Source: Castellaniella defragrans (lineage in GTDB: Bacteria > Pseudomonadota > Gammaproteobacteria > Burkholderiales > Burkholderiaceae_B). From it: 64,000 nt of DNA. Below are positions 23,642 through 32,612 of the stretch, one piece after another. Position 1 is the stretch's first letter; every line of letters starts with the position of its first letter. The position numbers and the translations under genes are program-made. The stretch covers positions 1-64,000 of the forward strand of contig NZ_JACHIB010000003.1 in the NCBI RefSeq assembly GCF_014203015.1, read 5' to 3'. The notes below the pieces were generated by a model. That model ran no database searches. It was not told the origin of the DNA and saw only the letters and a list, made by a program, of their open reading frames with translations.

Positions 23642-25055
23642 GGGCTTCTCCGGTGCGGTGGTGGACCCGACGCCCCTTGGCGTCGTAGTCGATGTCGAGC
23701 GGCTGCTCCAGATGCACGGCCACCCTGGCGCCCGGCTGCACGTAGACCGCCGCGAAGGCCTGGCCGTAGAGCTTGTTGACCCAATCGGCCATGTCGCGCA
23801 CGCCGCCCGCGAGGATGCGGCCCATCGCTTCGTTGCCGCTGATGCCGACGGTGCCCAGCGAGCCGTTGCTGTTGGCGACCACGGCCACGCTGCCGTTGTC
23901 GGACTTGATGAGCGAAGCGGCGCCCGCGCCGGCCGCGGTGATGAGCGCCTGGCTGCCCAGGTACTGCTGGGCGTTGCTGCGCCGCTCGCCGCTGACGCAG
24001 GGAATGCCGTAGGGGTCGCTGATCCAGCCCAGACCGCCCTGGATGCTGGCGCCGTTGTGACCGGAGTTGCCGCCGCTGCTGCCGCCCTTGCTGCTGTCCT
24101 CCGGCACCGTGCGGATGGTGCCGTCCTGGAACACGAACGTGACCGAGCGGATTTGCCCGCGCACGCACGAGAGCGTCCAGTCGCCCGAGGCCGTGCCGCT
24201 GACCACGGCGCCGGCCACGTCGGGGATGTCGATGCCGTTGGCCGTGAGGTTGTCCGGGCCGATCAGCACCTTGAATGGATAGGGATCGTTGACGGTTCCA
24301 TCGATCGGCACGCGCCCGATCAGCGCCGTCATGGCAATCGACCCCATGAGCGTCGAGTTCGACGGCACGGTGTAGACAGCCTTCGTGGATGCGCCCACCG
24401 CGCGGCTGCCGACGTCGGCGACGGATTCCGCTGCGGCCGACAGGCTTTTCTGGGCCGGCCCGAAGCTCAGGGGAAAGCTCGGCTCCTTGCTGCTGTTCTT
24501 GGCGTCGACCTTGGCATCGTCGGGCTCGACCCACTGCGTGCTAGCGACGCCGCGGTTGAAGCGCTGGCCGTCACCCTCTTCGAGCCCCAGCCCGACGGGC
24601 AGATCGGACGGGCCACCCTTGCCGGAAAGGCCGTCCAGTTGCCGCTGCAGATCCTGCAGCAGCCCCTGGGTCTGCTGCCTGTCGCTGGCCACCTGATTGC
24701 GCTCCTGCTCCAGGCGGTTGCGTTCGCCTTCCAGCGCGCTCTGAATGCGCTGGTCGATCGCGCTTTCCCGCGCACGCAGGCGCTCGGTCTCGGCCTTGTG
24801 TTGCTTGTTGTCGCCGAGCGCGCTCTGCAGCTCGGTGCGCAACTGCTTCACCTGGGCCACCAGCGTGGCGACGGTATCGCGCGGCGTGTCGCCAGCGATG
24901 CCCAGGGCTTTCATCTCCTCGGGCGTGAGCGTACTGGCCGCGCCCTTGGGAGCGGGCTGGCCGCCGGGGGAGCCGGAGAACAGCTTGATGCCGACGAACA
25001 CCAGCAGCAGCGCCATCGGGATCAGCAGCCACTTGAGCAGCGGATTACTTTTCAT
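23622..25055 (-). CDS. Integrating conjugative element protein, TIGR03752 family (TraB/VirB10-like)
   Basis: A 477-residue protein with an N-terminal membrane anchor (LLKWLLIPMALLLVFVGIKL), a long coiled coil (about 65-150, alternating Q/E/R/L), a proline-poor linker, and a C-terminal beta-rich domain. The last contains VYTVPSNSTLMGSIAMTALI and a Gly-rich region. This is the layout of TraB/VirB10 proteins that span the periplasm and link the inner and outer membrane rings. It overlaps TIGR03749 (11 bp) and TIGR03751 (20 bp), so the order of these three is tightly coupled. Confidence 0.9.
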   Translation of the reverse strand: MKSNPLLKWLLIPMALLLVFVGIKLFSGSPGGQPAPKGAASTLTPEEMKALGIAGDTPRDTVATLVAQVKQLRTELQSALGDNKQHKAETERLRARESAIDQRIQSALEGERNRLEQERNQVASDRQQTQGLLQDLQRQLDGLSGKGGPSDLPVGLGLEEGDGQRFNRGVASTQWVEPDDAKVDAKNSSKEPSFPLSFGPAQKSLSAAAESVADVGSRAVGASTKAVYTVPSNSTLMGSIAMTALIGRVPIDGTVNDPYPFKVLIGPDNLTANGIDIPDVAGAVVSGTASGDWTLSCVRGQIRSVTFVFQDGTIRTVPEDSSKGGSSGGNSGHNGASIQGGLGWISDPYGIPCVSGERRSNAQQYLGSQALITAAGAGAASLIKSDNGSVAVVANSNGSLGTVGISGNEAMGRILAGGVRDMADWVNKLYGQAFAAVYVQPGARVAVHLEQPLDIDYDAKGRRVHHRTGEAHASDLD

Positions 25056-25959
25056 CGCGCGCTCCTTCGGTCGAGCCGGCCGCGGCTGCCGGCGGCAGGT
25101 TCACGGTGGCGTCGATCGGGCTCAGCGCCGGCAGCAGCGACTCGGCCAGACCGTGGCCGCGCGTGACCAGGTAGAGCACCGTGGTGTCGGACGGGGTGCC
25201 GGCCGGCCCCAGGTTCGGATGCTGGAAGGTCGCCGCCACGAAGTTCCCCTGCAAAGCGCGCGGGTCGAGGTCGAGCCAGCGCGCGGCGGTGTTGGTGAGT
25301 CGCACGGCCGTCACCCACTGGTCTTCCAGGCGCCACGCGGCCAGTGCCCGCGCGTGCACCGGCAACGTCGGCAGCAAGGTGTCCAGCGCAAGGCCGCGGC
25401 GCAGGTTCACGCGCCCGATGCCGGCGACCGGCTCGACGGTGCGCAGTGGCGCGTACAGGTTCTGTGCGGCATGGCGCGTCAGCACGACCGGTACCGGCGT
25501 TTCGCGCCGGGGAAGGGGTTTGTCCGCGGGCGCATCGGCCTGCTCGTCCGCGCCGCTTGCTGCACCGCCGCCGTAGCGCTTCGCGGGGGCTTCCGCTTCC
25601 ACGATGCGCACCGGCTCCAGCGGCGCCTGGCCGTCCTTCGCCGGCTCGGCGGCGATGTCGAGCAGGATCAGCGCGCCGGATTCCACGTCCTGCAGTTGCA
25701 GCCGCGTGGGCGGAATCGGCTCGCTCGCCCGCAGGTAGATCGCGCCGCCCGCACTCTGCACGCGCAGGTGGTCGCCGACGCTGGCCGGCACGCCGACGCG
25801 CACATTGCGGTCGATGAAGACCACGCGCTCCTGGCCGACCACCAGCGGCACCGGCAGGGGCAGGCGCTCCCAACGCAGGATTTCCACGGCCTGGCTGGCC
25901 GGCACGAAACCGAGGGTCAGCAGGACGCCGGCCAGGGCCGACAAGGCAACGGACTTCAT
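25045..25959 (-). CDS. Integrating conjugative element protein, TIGR03749 family (TraK/VirB9-like)
   Basis: A 304-residue exported protein with signal peptide MKSVALSALAGVLLTLGFVP up to ASQA. The mature domain begins VEILRWERLPLPVPLVVGQE and contains ERVVFIDRNVRVGVP and NLRRGLALDTLLP. It matches TIGR03749, the secretin-like/VirB9 layer of the channel core. The ATG at 25959 is preceded by GGAG. In-frame upstream sequence belongs to the previous gene in another frame. It overlaps the PFL_4703-type gene by 4 bp. Confidence 0.88.
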   Translation of the reverse strand: MKSVALSALAGVLLTLGFVPASQAVEILRWERLPLPVPLVVGQERVVFIDRNVRVGVPASVGDHLRVQSAGGAIYLRASEPIPPTRLQLQDVESGALILLDIAAEPAKDGQAPLEPVRIVEAEAPAKRYGGGAASGADEQADAPADKPLPRRETPVPVVLTRHAAQNLYAPLRTVEPVAGIGRVNLRRGLALDTLLPTLPVHARALAAWRLEDQWVTAVRLTNTAARWLDLDPRALQGNFVAATFQHPNLGPAGTPSDTTVLYLVTRGHGLAESLLPALSPIDATVNLPPAAAAGSTEGARDEK

Positions 25960-26648
25960 GGGGAGTCTCCCTGCAGATGGCCGGAGGTGTTGGCGGGCGC
26001 GCCGGCCTGGGTCGGCGTCGGCGGCGTTTCGATGCGCTGGGGTGCGCTGGCGTAGCAGTCCAGCGCCAGGCCGAAGGGGTTGTGCTCGGGGTCGATGTCC
26101 AGCCGGACGACCTTGATGGGGTAGCGCACCAGGGCGCGCTTGACCTGCTCGGAGCCGTAGTATTCGTCCGCGCTCACGTCGAGCGTGACGATCCAATCGC
26201 GGTCGGAGAGCACCTTGACGCGCGTGGCCGGATCATCGCCGTAGCCGCGACCGGGAATCTCGTAGATGCCGCGCACGCGCTGACGCAGCTCGCCACTGGC
26301 GCGCCGGTACTCGTAGTCCTGTTGCAGGAAGGCCCGGCAGCTCGGCGTGAGGTAGGCCGACAGCGCGCGCAGGTTGCGCGGATAGTCTTCTTCGCCGTTC
26401 GTGGGCCAGCGCTGTACCTGCTGCCAGATATAGAACGAGAAGGCATACACGCTCTCGGGCGGCACGTCCCACCACTTGCGCGTGCTGCCCGAGCGCAAGT
26501 CCGGCGGCACATGGATGGTCAGACTCTTCGGCGCACTCCACCAGCCGAAGCCGAGCAGCAGCGCCACCGCGAACAACGCGCCGGCCCCCAGACGCAGCGT
26601 CTTCACGTGCGCCTGCAGGTGCGCAACCTCGTTCCTGAAACGGCTCAT
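25956..26648 (-). CDS. PFL_4703/TIGR03746-type integrating conjugative element protein (TraE-like)
   Basis: A 230-residue protein with one N-terminal transmembrane helix (LGAGALFAVALLLGFGWWSA) and a periplasmic domain. The latter includes the conserved WWDVPPESVYAFSFYIWQQV, RWPTNGEEDYPRNLRALSAY and a Tyr-rich C-terminal part. This is the TraE/VirB8-like assembly protein of the G-type system. The tail is Pro/Thr/Ala-rich. Both gene junctions overlap by 4 bp. Confidence 0.88.
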   Translation of the reverse strand: MSRFRNEVAHLQAHVKTLRLGAGALFAVALLLGFGWWSAPKSLTIHVPPDLRSGSTRKWWDVPPESVYAFSFYIWQQVQRWPTNGEEDYPRNLRALSAYLTPSCRAFLQQDYEYRRASGELRQRVRGIYEIPGRGYGDDPATRVKVLSDRDWIVTLDVSADEYYGSEQVKRALVRYPIKVVRLDIDPEHNPFGLALDCYASAPQRIETPPTPTQAGAPANTSGHLQGDSP

Positions 26649-27055
26649 GGCGCACCTCGATTGGCGTTGCGCCGGGTCGTCCAGTAGCCCGAGCGGGTGA
26701 TGAGGCGCTGCCCGCCCAGGAGCGCTGCCAGCGCCGGGTGCCGCAGGGCCAGCCGCCACTGGAGCTGTCGGTAGAGCCAGGTGTCGGGCCGGCCGCGCTT
26801 CTGTGCGCGCAGAAAACCACCGCCGACGAAGACGCCCAGCGCGATGCCGGCGACGATCAGCGTCGGCACCATGGCGATGCTGTGCGTGAGCCAGGCCAGC
26901 GGCAGGCCGAGTGCGAATCCGGCTGCGGCCGACAGGCCGGCGCAGATCCACAACTCGTCGGCGGTCAGCCCGCGCACGACCACCGGCTGGCGATTCAGCC
27001 GGTGCGGCAGGAAGCTCACCAGCGTGTCTTGCGGGGTCTCCGAGGGGACGGCCAT
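26645..27055 (-). CDS. TIGR03750-family conjugal transfer protein (TraL/VirB3-like)
   Basis: A 136-residue inner-membrane protein. It begins MAVPSETPQDTLVSFLPHRL followed by RLNRQPVVVRGLTADELWI, and two hydrophobic segments (about 33-80) separate it from a basic C-terminus (QKRGRPDTWLYRQLQWRLAL). This matches TIGR03750, thought to be the VirB3/TraL equivalent next to the pilin-like gene. It overlaps its downstream neighbour by 4 bp and lies 12 bp after TIGR03745. Confidence 0.87.
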   Translation of the reverse strand: MAVPSETPQDTLVSFLPHRLNRQPVVVRGLTADELWICAGLSAAAGFALGLPLAWLTHSIAMVPTLIVAGIALGVFVGGGFLRAQKRGRPDTWLYRQLQWRLALRHPALAALLGGQRLITRSGYWTTRRNANRGAP

Positions 27056-27067
27056 CGCTTGCCGCCC

Positions 27068-27436
27068 TCACAGCACGCCGGTGGCCTTGGTGAGCAGCCA
27101 GATGCCGACCACCAGCAGGATCGCGCCCACGGCGACCGTCAGGCCGAACTGGCCCCAGGTGGCGCGGCCGGTGTGGATCTCCGAGTAGCGCGTGTAGGCG
27201 TGATAGCAGACACCGACGAACATCGAGGCGACCACCAGCAGCGCGATCAGCAGCACGATGTCGTAGCCGTAGTTCTGCAAGGTCTGCAGGATGCCGCTGC
27301 CCTGGCCGCGCGAAGGGTCCTCCATGGTCGGCAGGCCCTGCGCGAAGGCCGACAGCGGCAGGCCCGCGAGCGCCAGCGGCAGCAGCGGTGCGGCGATGCG
27401 GGACGGAATGCGATGGGATGTCGATGACGTGTTCAT
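27068..27436 (-). CDS. TIGR03745-family integrating conjugative element membrane protein (pilin-like)
   Basis: A 122-residue protein with a long signal peptide (IAAPLLPLALAGLPLSAFAQ) and two hydrophobic segments in the mature part (IVLLIALLVVASMFVGVCYH and FGLTVAVGAILLVVGIWLLT). This resembles TraA/VirB2 pilins and is the TIGR03745 family, the likely pilus subunit of the ICE. It lies between TIGR03750 and TIGR03758 in the usual order. Confidence 0.85.
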   Translation of the reverse strand: MNTSSTSHRIPSRIAAPLLPLALAGLPLSAFAQGLPTMEDPSRGQGSGILQTLQNYGYDIVLLIALLVVASMFVGVCYHAYTRYSEIHTGRATWGQFGLTVAVGAILLVVGIWLLTKATGVL

Positions 27437-27458
27437 GGCGTTTGGCCTTTCGTGACGG

Positions 27459-27698
27459 TCAGGAGAGGAGGAAGAAGGTCAGTACCAGGTAAATCGCCAC
27501 GAAGCGCACGACGACGGCGAGAAACTGACGCTCGGTGATGCGGTGCTCGGCCCAGCCGACGTAGGCGGTGCGCATGGCCCACACGCCCCACAGCAGCAAC
27601 ACGGCGAACACGAAAGCGAGCACCACGGCAGAGACGGCCGAAGGCGCGAAGCCGCCGTTGGCCTGGAAGGCGGCGACCTGATCGGCAGAGGGCGTCAT
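27459..27698 (-). CDS. TIGR03758-family integrating conjugative element protein
   Basis: A 79-residue protein starting MTPSADQVAAFQANGGFAPS, with two membrane segments (about 22-45 and 57-79). The ending FVAIYLVLTFFLLS runs up to the stop. It matches TIGR03758, a small inner-membrane component found between the RAQPRD and pilin-like genes. Function is not known in detail. The ATG overlaps the RAQPRD stop by 4 bp. Confidence 0.85.
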   Translation of the reverse strand: MTPSADQVAAFQANGGFAPSAVSAVVLAFVFAVLLLWGVWAMRTAYVGWAEHRITERQFLAVVVRFVAIYLVLTFFLLS

Positions 27699-28066
27699 GG
27701 CGATGGCTCCTCGTCGTCGTCGGCGGCGCGGTCACGGCGGACGTAATCGCCGGCCAGCGGGACGGGATCGCGCGGCTGGGCGCGCTGGGGCACGAGGTAG
27801 TCCTGCAGGCCGGCGCGAACGCGCTTCAGGTCGGCACGCAGTCGGGCGTAGTCGAAGTGGTAGCGGGCGCGTTCCTGCGGAGCGGTATGGGCAGCGTGCT
27901 CGGCGAGGCGGTCGATCAGGTCGAGCTGGCGGGCGAGCGCGGCGAGCTGCTCACGCTCCGAGGCGAGGCTGTCGGCAGCGGCGGCAGGCGGCAGCGCCGA
28001 GAACGACACAGCCAACACCACGGCCAGCGCAGGCCATGCGGATGTGCGGCGGTTGGTCTGTCCCAT
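27695..28066 (-). CDS. RAQPRD-family integrative conjugative element protein
   Basis: A 123-residue exported protein with signal peptide AWPALAVVLAVSFSALPPAA, a helical central part (SEREQLAALARQLDLIDRLA), and the diagnostic motif RAQPRDP (about residues 96-102). It ends in an acidic tail. It is the first gene of the minus-strand transfer operon, so the operon promoter must lie in the 223-bp gap at 28067-28289. Role unknown. It is a family marker of this ICE group. Confidence 0.88.
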   Translation of the reverse strand: MGQTNRRTSAWPALAVVLAVSFSALPPAAAADSLASEREQLAALARQLDLIDRLAEHAAHTAPQERARYHFDYARLRADLKRVRAGLQDYLVPQRAQPRDPVPLAGDYVRRDRAADDDEEPSP

Positions 28067-28205
28067 CGTGCCATTCCCCGTTGAAGCGGATGGCCAGATG
28101 CTGTGGCGCGCTCTCGCTTTGCGCCGCAGGGAATGGGAACTACGGCATGACCGGATTTGTTGGTCGCGTTGGCCGACATTCGCGCAATGCCTGGTGGATT
28201 TCTTG

Positions 28206-28236
28206 TTGGCTAGCGCCTACCACCCTTTGGTAGAAT
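28206..28236 (+). promoter_or_regulatory. Possible MerR-type promoter with a central dyad upstream of the HTH gene
   Basis: TTGGCT (28206-28211) and TAGAAT (28231-28236) are separated by 19 bp. Between them CTACCA-CCCTT-TGGTAG (28217-28233) is a perfect 6-bp dyad. A 19-bp spacer with a dyad is the design recognised by MerR-type activators, and the downstream gene encodes a MerR-like HTH protein. The divergent transfer operon could share this control. This is suggestive only. Confidence 0.35.
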
Positions 28237-28289
28237 TGAGCAAACTTGGCAATCCAAAGTCACGAAAGACCAAACCATATGGTTTTCAG

Positions 28290-28490
28290 ATGAGTGAAGT
28301 CGAGAGCGAGATCCTCACGCTGGAGGAAGTTGCGGCCTACCTCAAAGCCGGCAAACGGACGGTCTATCGCCTTGCCCAGAAAGGAGAGATTCCGGCGTTC
28401 AAGCTTGGGGGAACCTGGCGCTTTCGCCGCTCGGAGCTGGATCGGTGGATCGCCGAAAGCATCAACAAGAAGAAGCCGGAGGCCGAGTGA
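28290..28490 (+). CDS. Excisionase-type helix-turn-helix protein
   Basis: A 66-residue protein, almost entirely an HTH_17 (MerR/excisionase-like) domain: ILTLEEVAAYLKAGKRTVYR followed by LAQKGEIPAFKLGGTWRFRR and SELDRWI. Such small proteins bind DNA as recombination directionality factors or local regulators. It is closely similar to the HTH protein at 35594-35764 (same KVG/KAGKRT core and GGTWRFR wing). It precedes the helicase gene by 58 bp and probably controls it. Confidence 0.85.
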   Translation: MSEVESEILTLEEVAAYLKAGKRTVYRLAQKGEIPAFKLGGTWRFRRSELDRWIAESINKKKPEAE

Positions 28491-28548
28491 GCGCGGACCA
28501 TGCCAGCCGCCGAATCACGCTTGGGGAAGAACAAGGGGAGGATCGCCG

Positions 28549-30348
28549 TTGACGACACAGCAGCTTCTGACGCCGCACCAGAGCCAGTACTTTGCTTGGC
28601 TGCTGACCAGGCGTGCAGCAGGCGACTCGGTGGAGTCGCTGGCTTCGACCTTGGTCGATTCGCAGGTCGATCTGAATCCCCATCAGGTCGAGGCCGCGCT
28701 CTTCGCTTGCCGCAACCCCCTCTCACGCGGCGTGATCCTCGCCGACGAGGTTGGTCTGGGCAAGACCATCGAAGCCGGCTTGGTCATCTCCCAACGCTGG
28801 GCGGAACGGCGGCGGAAGGTGCTCATCATCGTTCCGGCGAACCTGCGCAAGCAATGGCATCAGGAGCTGCAGGACAAGTTCGGCCTGCAAGGGCTGATCC
28901 TCGAAGCCAAAAGCTACAACGCGATCCGCAAGCAGGAGCAGCGGAACCCGTTCCTGTTCGCCTCCGGTCCGATCATCTGTTCCTACCAGTTCGCGAAGGC
29001 CAAGGCTGACGATGTCAAGGGCATCGACTGGGACTTGGTCGTCCTCGACGAAGCGCATCGCCTGCGCAACGTCTACAAAACCAGCAACGTCATCGCCAAG
29101 ACCCTCAAGGAGGCGCTGTCGCGCGTTCACTCCAAGGCGCTCCTGACCGCGACGCCGTTGCAGAACTCGCTGCTCGAACTCTATGGGCTGGTCAGCTTCA
29201 TCGATGACCGGGTGTTCGGAGACCTTGATAGCTTCCGCTCGCAATTCACTGGCAGAGAGCAATCCTTCAGCAGCCTGCGTGACCGGCTGGCCCCCATCTG
29301 CAAGCGCACCCTGCGCAAACAGGTTCAGCCCTACGTGTCGTACACAGCGCGCAAGGCCATCGTCGAGGAGTTCACGCCGTCGAGCGAAGAGCAGGAACTT
29401 TCCAGGCTCGTCGCCGATTACCTGCGCCGCCCCAACCTCAAGGCCCTGCCCGAGGGGCAGCGACAACTGATTTCGCTCGTGCTGTGGAAGCTGCTCGCCT
29501 CCAGCACGCACGCGATTGCGGGTGCGTTGGAGACGATGGCCAAGCGTCTCCAGGGTGTGCTGAATGAAACTCCCGTGGTTGCCGATCTCGCCGAAGAACT
29601 GGACGAGGACTACGAGTCGCTCGACGAGACCGCCGAAGAATGGGAAGACCAGGAGCAGGGAACAAAGGCAGCGAGCCGCGCCGAGCGTGATGCCATCGCG
29701 CAGGAGATCGAGGAGCTGCGCCACTTCAGAACGCTGGCAACCAACATCCGCGACAACGCCAAGGGCAAGGCGCTGCTCACCGCGCTGGATCGCGCCTTCG
29801 CCGAACTGGATCGGTTGGGCGCGGCCCGGAAGGCCATCATCTTCACCGAGTCCAAGCGCACGCAGGAATACCTCCTCAACTTGCTGGCCGACACGCCATA
29901 CGGCGACGGCATCGTGCTCTTCAACGGCACCAATAGCGACCAGCGTGCGCAGGCGATCTACAGGGACTGGCTGAAGCGCCACGAAGGCACCGACCGCATC
30001 ACCGGCTCCAAGACCGCCGACACCCGTGCGGCACTGGTCGAGCACTTCAAGGAGCGTGGCAAGGTCATGATTGCCACCGAGGCTGGAGCCGAAGGCATCA
30101 ACCTCCAGTTCTGCTCGCTCGTCATCAACTACGACCTGCCGTGGAACCCGCAGCGCATCGAGCAGCGCATCGGGCGCTGCCACCGCTACGGTCAGAAGCA
30201 CGACGTGGTGGTGGTCAACTTCGTCGACCGCAGCAATGAGGCCGATGCACGGGTGTATGAGCTGCTGTCGCAGAAGTTCCAGCTCTTCGAGGGCGTGTTT
30301 GGGGCTAGCGACGAAGTGTTGGGCGCCATCGGTCCTAGCGCAGATTGA
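28549..30348 (+). pseudogene. SNF2-type helicase, C-terminus lost by deletion
   Basis: 599 residues of a RapA/SNF2-like superfamily 2 ATPase. Visible are Walker A GVILADEVGLGKTIEAG (about 58-74), the DEAH box DLVVLDEAHRLRN (about 162), LTATPLQNSLLELYG, and motifs V-VI in the C-terminal lobe (GAEGINLQFCSLVINYDLPW, QRIEQRIGRCHRYGQ). The TTG at 28549 has GGGGAGG upstream and is the best start. After FGASDEVLGAI the frame diverges (GPSAD, stop), and from 30341 a different gene (YhaV) begins. Relatives run several hundred residues further and belong to defence islands. Function is probably lost or altered. Confidence 0.82.
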
Positions 30349-30622
30349 AGCGCTGGCGCAGCAGGTCGAGGCCTCCAAGCAGAAGGACCCGGTCGGGTAC
30401 GTGAAGAAGAACGCCAGCAACCGACTGGCGGCCATCACGAAGCTGGCGTTCGACGTTATTCCGCAAGATCCGACACGGCCGGAGTACCGCCAGGGCGGCA
30501 CCCTCGGCGACGAGCACAAGCACTGGTTCCGGGCGAAATTCTTTCAGCAGTACCGGCTGTTCTTCCGCTACCACGCGCCGAGCAAGGTGATCGTGTTCGC
30601 GTGGGTCAACGACGAGGACACT
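30341..30622 (+). pseudogene. YhaV-type toxin fragment
   Basis: 94 codons without a start match the middle of YhaV (RelE-superfamily ribonuclease toxin of the PrlF-YhaV system): QIEALAQQVEASKQKDPVGY, then KKNASNRLAAITKLAFDVIP and FRAKFFQQYRLFFRYHAPSK. The N-terminus is missing where it abuts the helicase remnant. The C-terminus is cut at NDEDT by an IS3 end. No PrlF antitoxin gene is present. The fragment cannot be functional. Confidence 0.8.
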
Positions 30623-31130
30623 GATCTTGCCCCCGTAGTTCCGGACACTGTCCAGTCGCTAAGTTAGCCCTGGTGGGCGGGGTGATTCTGCCGTCGTCGA
30701 AACTCCCTCGGCGACATCATCTTCAAACCCGAATGGGGATGGATCTCGTTGAAGTGCTCGAACGCCCCAGGCAATTGCGCCAGCACGGTCGGCGCGTCGC
30801 GCAGGTCCATGCGGCTCATGTAGTCGCGCTTGAAGGTGTTGACGAAGCTCTCTGCCATGCCGTTGCTCTGCGGACTGCACACCGGTGTGTTGATCGGCTT
30901 GAGCCCCAGCGACTTGGCAACGCCGCGCGTCTCGTGCGCGATGTAGGCGCTGCCGTTGTCGGTCAGGAACTCCAGTTCGCACTCCTGGGGCATGGCCTCG
31001 ACCGAGCCGAAGCGCCGCTCCACGGCCTCCACCAGCATGTCACGCACCGGCTCGCCCGGCAGCCCCTTGCCCTCCCAGGCTCGCCACGCCAGGATCTCCC
31101 GGTCGCAGCAGTCCTTGGCGAAGGTGGTGG
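30622..31130 (-). mobile_element. IS3-family element remnant (right end plus orfB 3' part)
   Basis: The terminus begins TGATCTTGCCCCCG directly after the broken YhaV frame. It contains, on the minus strand, the 3' part of a transposase gene (stop at 30664). The other end is lost where AraC coding sequence begins near 31127. Only about 510 bp of a normal 1.2-1.5 kb element remain. Confidence 0.7.
30664..31130 (-). pseudogene. IS3-family transposase OrfB, C-terminal fragment
   Basis: About 155 codons of an rve-type DDE transposase. They begin inside ATTFAKDCCDREILAWRAWE and continue through FLTDNGSAYIAHETRGVAKS, which carries the second catalytic Asp in the DNGS motif. The NTPVCSPQSNGMAESFVNTF segment with the catalytic Glu and HSGLKMMSPREF follow. 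The N-terminal part, including the first Asp, is absent. Not functional. Confidence 0.82.
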
Positions 31131-31516
31131 CACGCTATCTGCTGGTCGAGACACGCAGTTCGCAAGCCGAGTTCGTGATTCCCGACCACCTTGCGCATGC
31201 CGACCCGATGGTGGAGCGCTTCGAGTGCTGGGCCAGACGTCGGCTCGCGCAGGGGTTCTCGCTGGCCGAGGCGGCCAGCGCCGCGGGCACAAGCGAGCGC
31301 ACCTTGGCGCGGCGGCTGCAAAGCGTTTTGGGCAAGACACCGCTGTCGTATTTCCAGGATCTGCGCGTGGAGCATGCCGTCCATCTCTTGCGCACCGGGA
31401 ACGCCAGCGTCGACCAGGTCGCCGCACAGGTCGGGTACTCGGATGGGGTGACCCTGCGGGCCCTGTTGCGCCGCAAGCTGGGCCGGGGTGTCAGGGAGTT
31501 GCGACGCGGTGGATGA
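31127..31516 (+). pseudogene. AraC/GlxA-family regulator, C-terminal DNA-binding fragment
   Basis: About 129 codons without a start encode the tail of a GlxA-type AraC regulator. VARYLLVETRSSQAEFV is followed by the two HTH motifs (FSLAEAASAAGTSERTLARR and NASVDQVAAQVGYSDGVTLR) and end RKLGRGVRELRRGG. The N-terminal DJ-1/PfpI-like domain is missing where the frame meets the IS3 remnant. It may once have regulated the adjacent ene-reductase gene. Not expected to be expressed. Confidence 0.78.
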
Positions 31517-31645
31517 CCAAAGGCGTTTGGTGCATGTACGGCTGGAGACCGCCGCGAAACTGACGGAAGCAAAGGCTTACCCACTTGCGTATACCACATC
31601 GTGCGTTGGGTGCAAAAGCACCAGCCTTGCCAAAATGGTCTTCAG

Positions 31646-31678
31646 TGACCTTTCAAAGGTCAGAGTATTGGGAATACT
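31646..31678 (+). promoter_or_regulatory. Two adjacent perfect palindromes upstream of the ene-reductase gene
   Basis: TGACCTTT-C-AAAGGTCA (31646-31662) and AGTATT-GGG-AATACT (31664-31678) lie one base apart, 50-80 bp before the start codon. They look like operator sites for a dimeric repressor such as those that control ene-reductase genes. No cognate intact regulator is in the window. The surrounding gap (31517-31726) has no gene. Confidence 0.5.
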
Positions 31679-31726
31679 GTTAGCTTTACCACTGTTTTCT
31701 GTTCACTAATCTGGGTTTTCACCCAC

Positions 31727-32611
31727 ATGCTATTCAATCCACTTCAAGTAGGTTCTCTCACCCTGCCCAACCGCATCCTTCTGGCACCACTGACACGCGC
31801 CCGTGCCGACGCTGGCCACATGCCCAACGCGCTGATGGCCGAGTACTACAGCCAGCGTGCCACCGGCGGCCTGCTGATTTCCGAATGCACCATGGTGGCG
31901 CCCGGTACATCGGCCTTCGTCAATGAGCCTGGCATCTACAACGACGCGCAGATTGCAGCCTGGAGGCAGGTGACCGACGCGGTGCACGCCAAGGGCGGAC
32001 GCATCTTCATGCAGATCTGGCACGCTGGCCGCGCAGCCTACCCTGGCGCTGCCGATGGCGCCCCCATTGTCTCCAGCAGCGCCACCGCCATTGAGGGTGA
32101 GATCCACACGCCCCAAGGCAAGGTGCCGCACGCGGTGCCCCGCGCCCTGACCATCGAAGAGATTCCCGGCATCGTGGCTGCGTTTGCTCAAGGCGCACGC
32201 AACGCCATTGCCGCCGGCTTTGATGGTGTGGAAGTACACGGCGCCAACGGCTACCTGATTGACCAGTTTCTGCGCGACACGCCCAACCAGCGCACCGATG
32301 CCTACGGCGGATCGCTGGAAAACCGTGCACGTTTGCTGTTCGAGGTACTCACTGCCGTGACCCAGGCGATCGGTTCCGAACGTGTGGGCCTGCGCCTGTC
32401 GCCCCTCAACAGCTTCAACAGCATGAAAGACAGCGACCCGCTGGCCCTCATCGGCTTCCTGGCCGATAGGCTCAATGCCTTCAAGCTGGCCTACCTGCAC
32501 GTGATGCGCGCCGATTTCTTCGGCGTGCAGAAGGCCGATGTCATGCCCGTAGCGCGTGAAAAGTACAAGGGTGTGTTGGTGGCGGTGCGTGTCAAGGTAG
32601 TTGTCGCCTGA
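31727..32611 (+). pseudogene. Old yellow enzyme/alkene reductase, 3' end cut by IS3
   Basis: About 288 residues of an FMN-dependent ene-reductase (NemA/OYE family): MLFNPLQVGSLTLPNRILLA, then FMQIWHAGRAAYPGAADGAP, HGANGYLIDQFLRDTPNQRT (His and Asn for substrate binding) and GLRLSPLNSFNSM. The barrel is incomplete: after AREKYKGVLV the frame enters IS3 terminal sequence near 32590. The C-terminal FMN phosphate-binding strands and helix (about 70-80 residues) are missing. The truncated product is unlikely to bind FMN properly. Confidence 0.85.
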
Positions 32612-32612
32612 A

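Noticed and set aside
28203..28236. TTGTTG as -35 of the HTH promoter
   Set aside because: The spacer to TAGAAT would be 22 bp. TTGGCT gives 19 bp and centres the dyad better.
28294..28548. Upstream extension of the SNF2 helicase frame
   Set aside because: It overlaps the HTH gene in another frame and has no conserved sequence. TTG at 28549 has a strong ribosome site.
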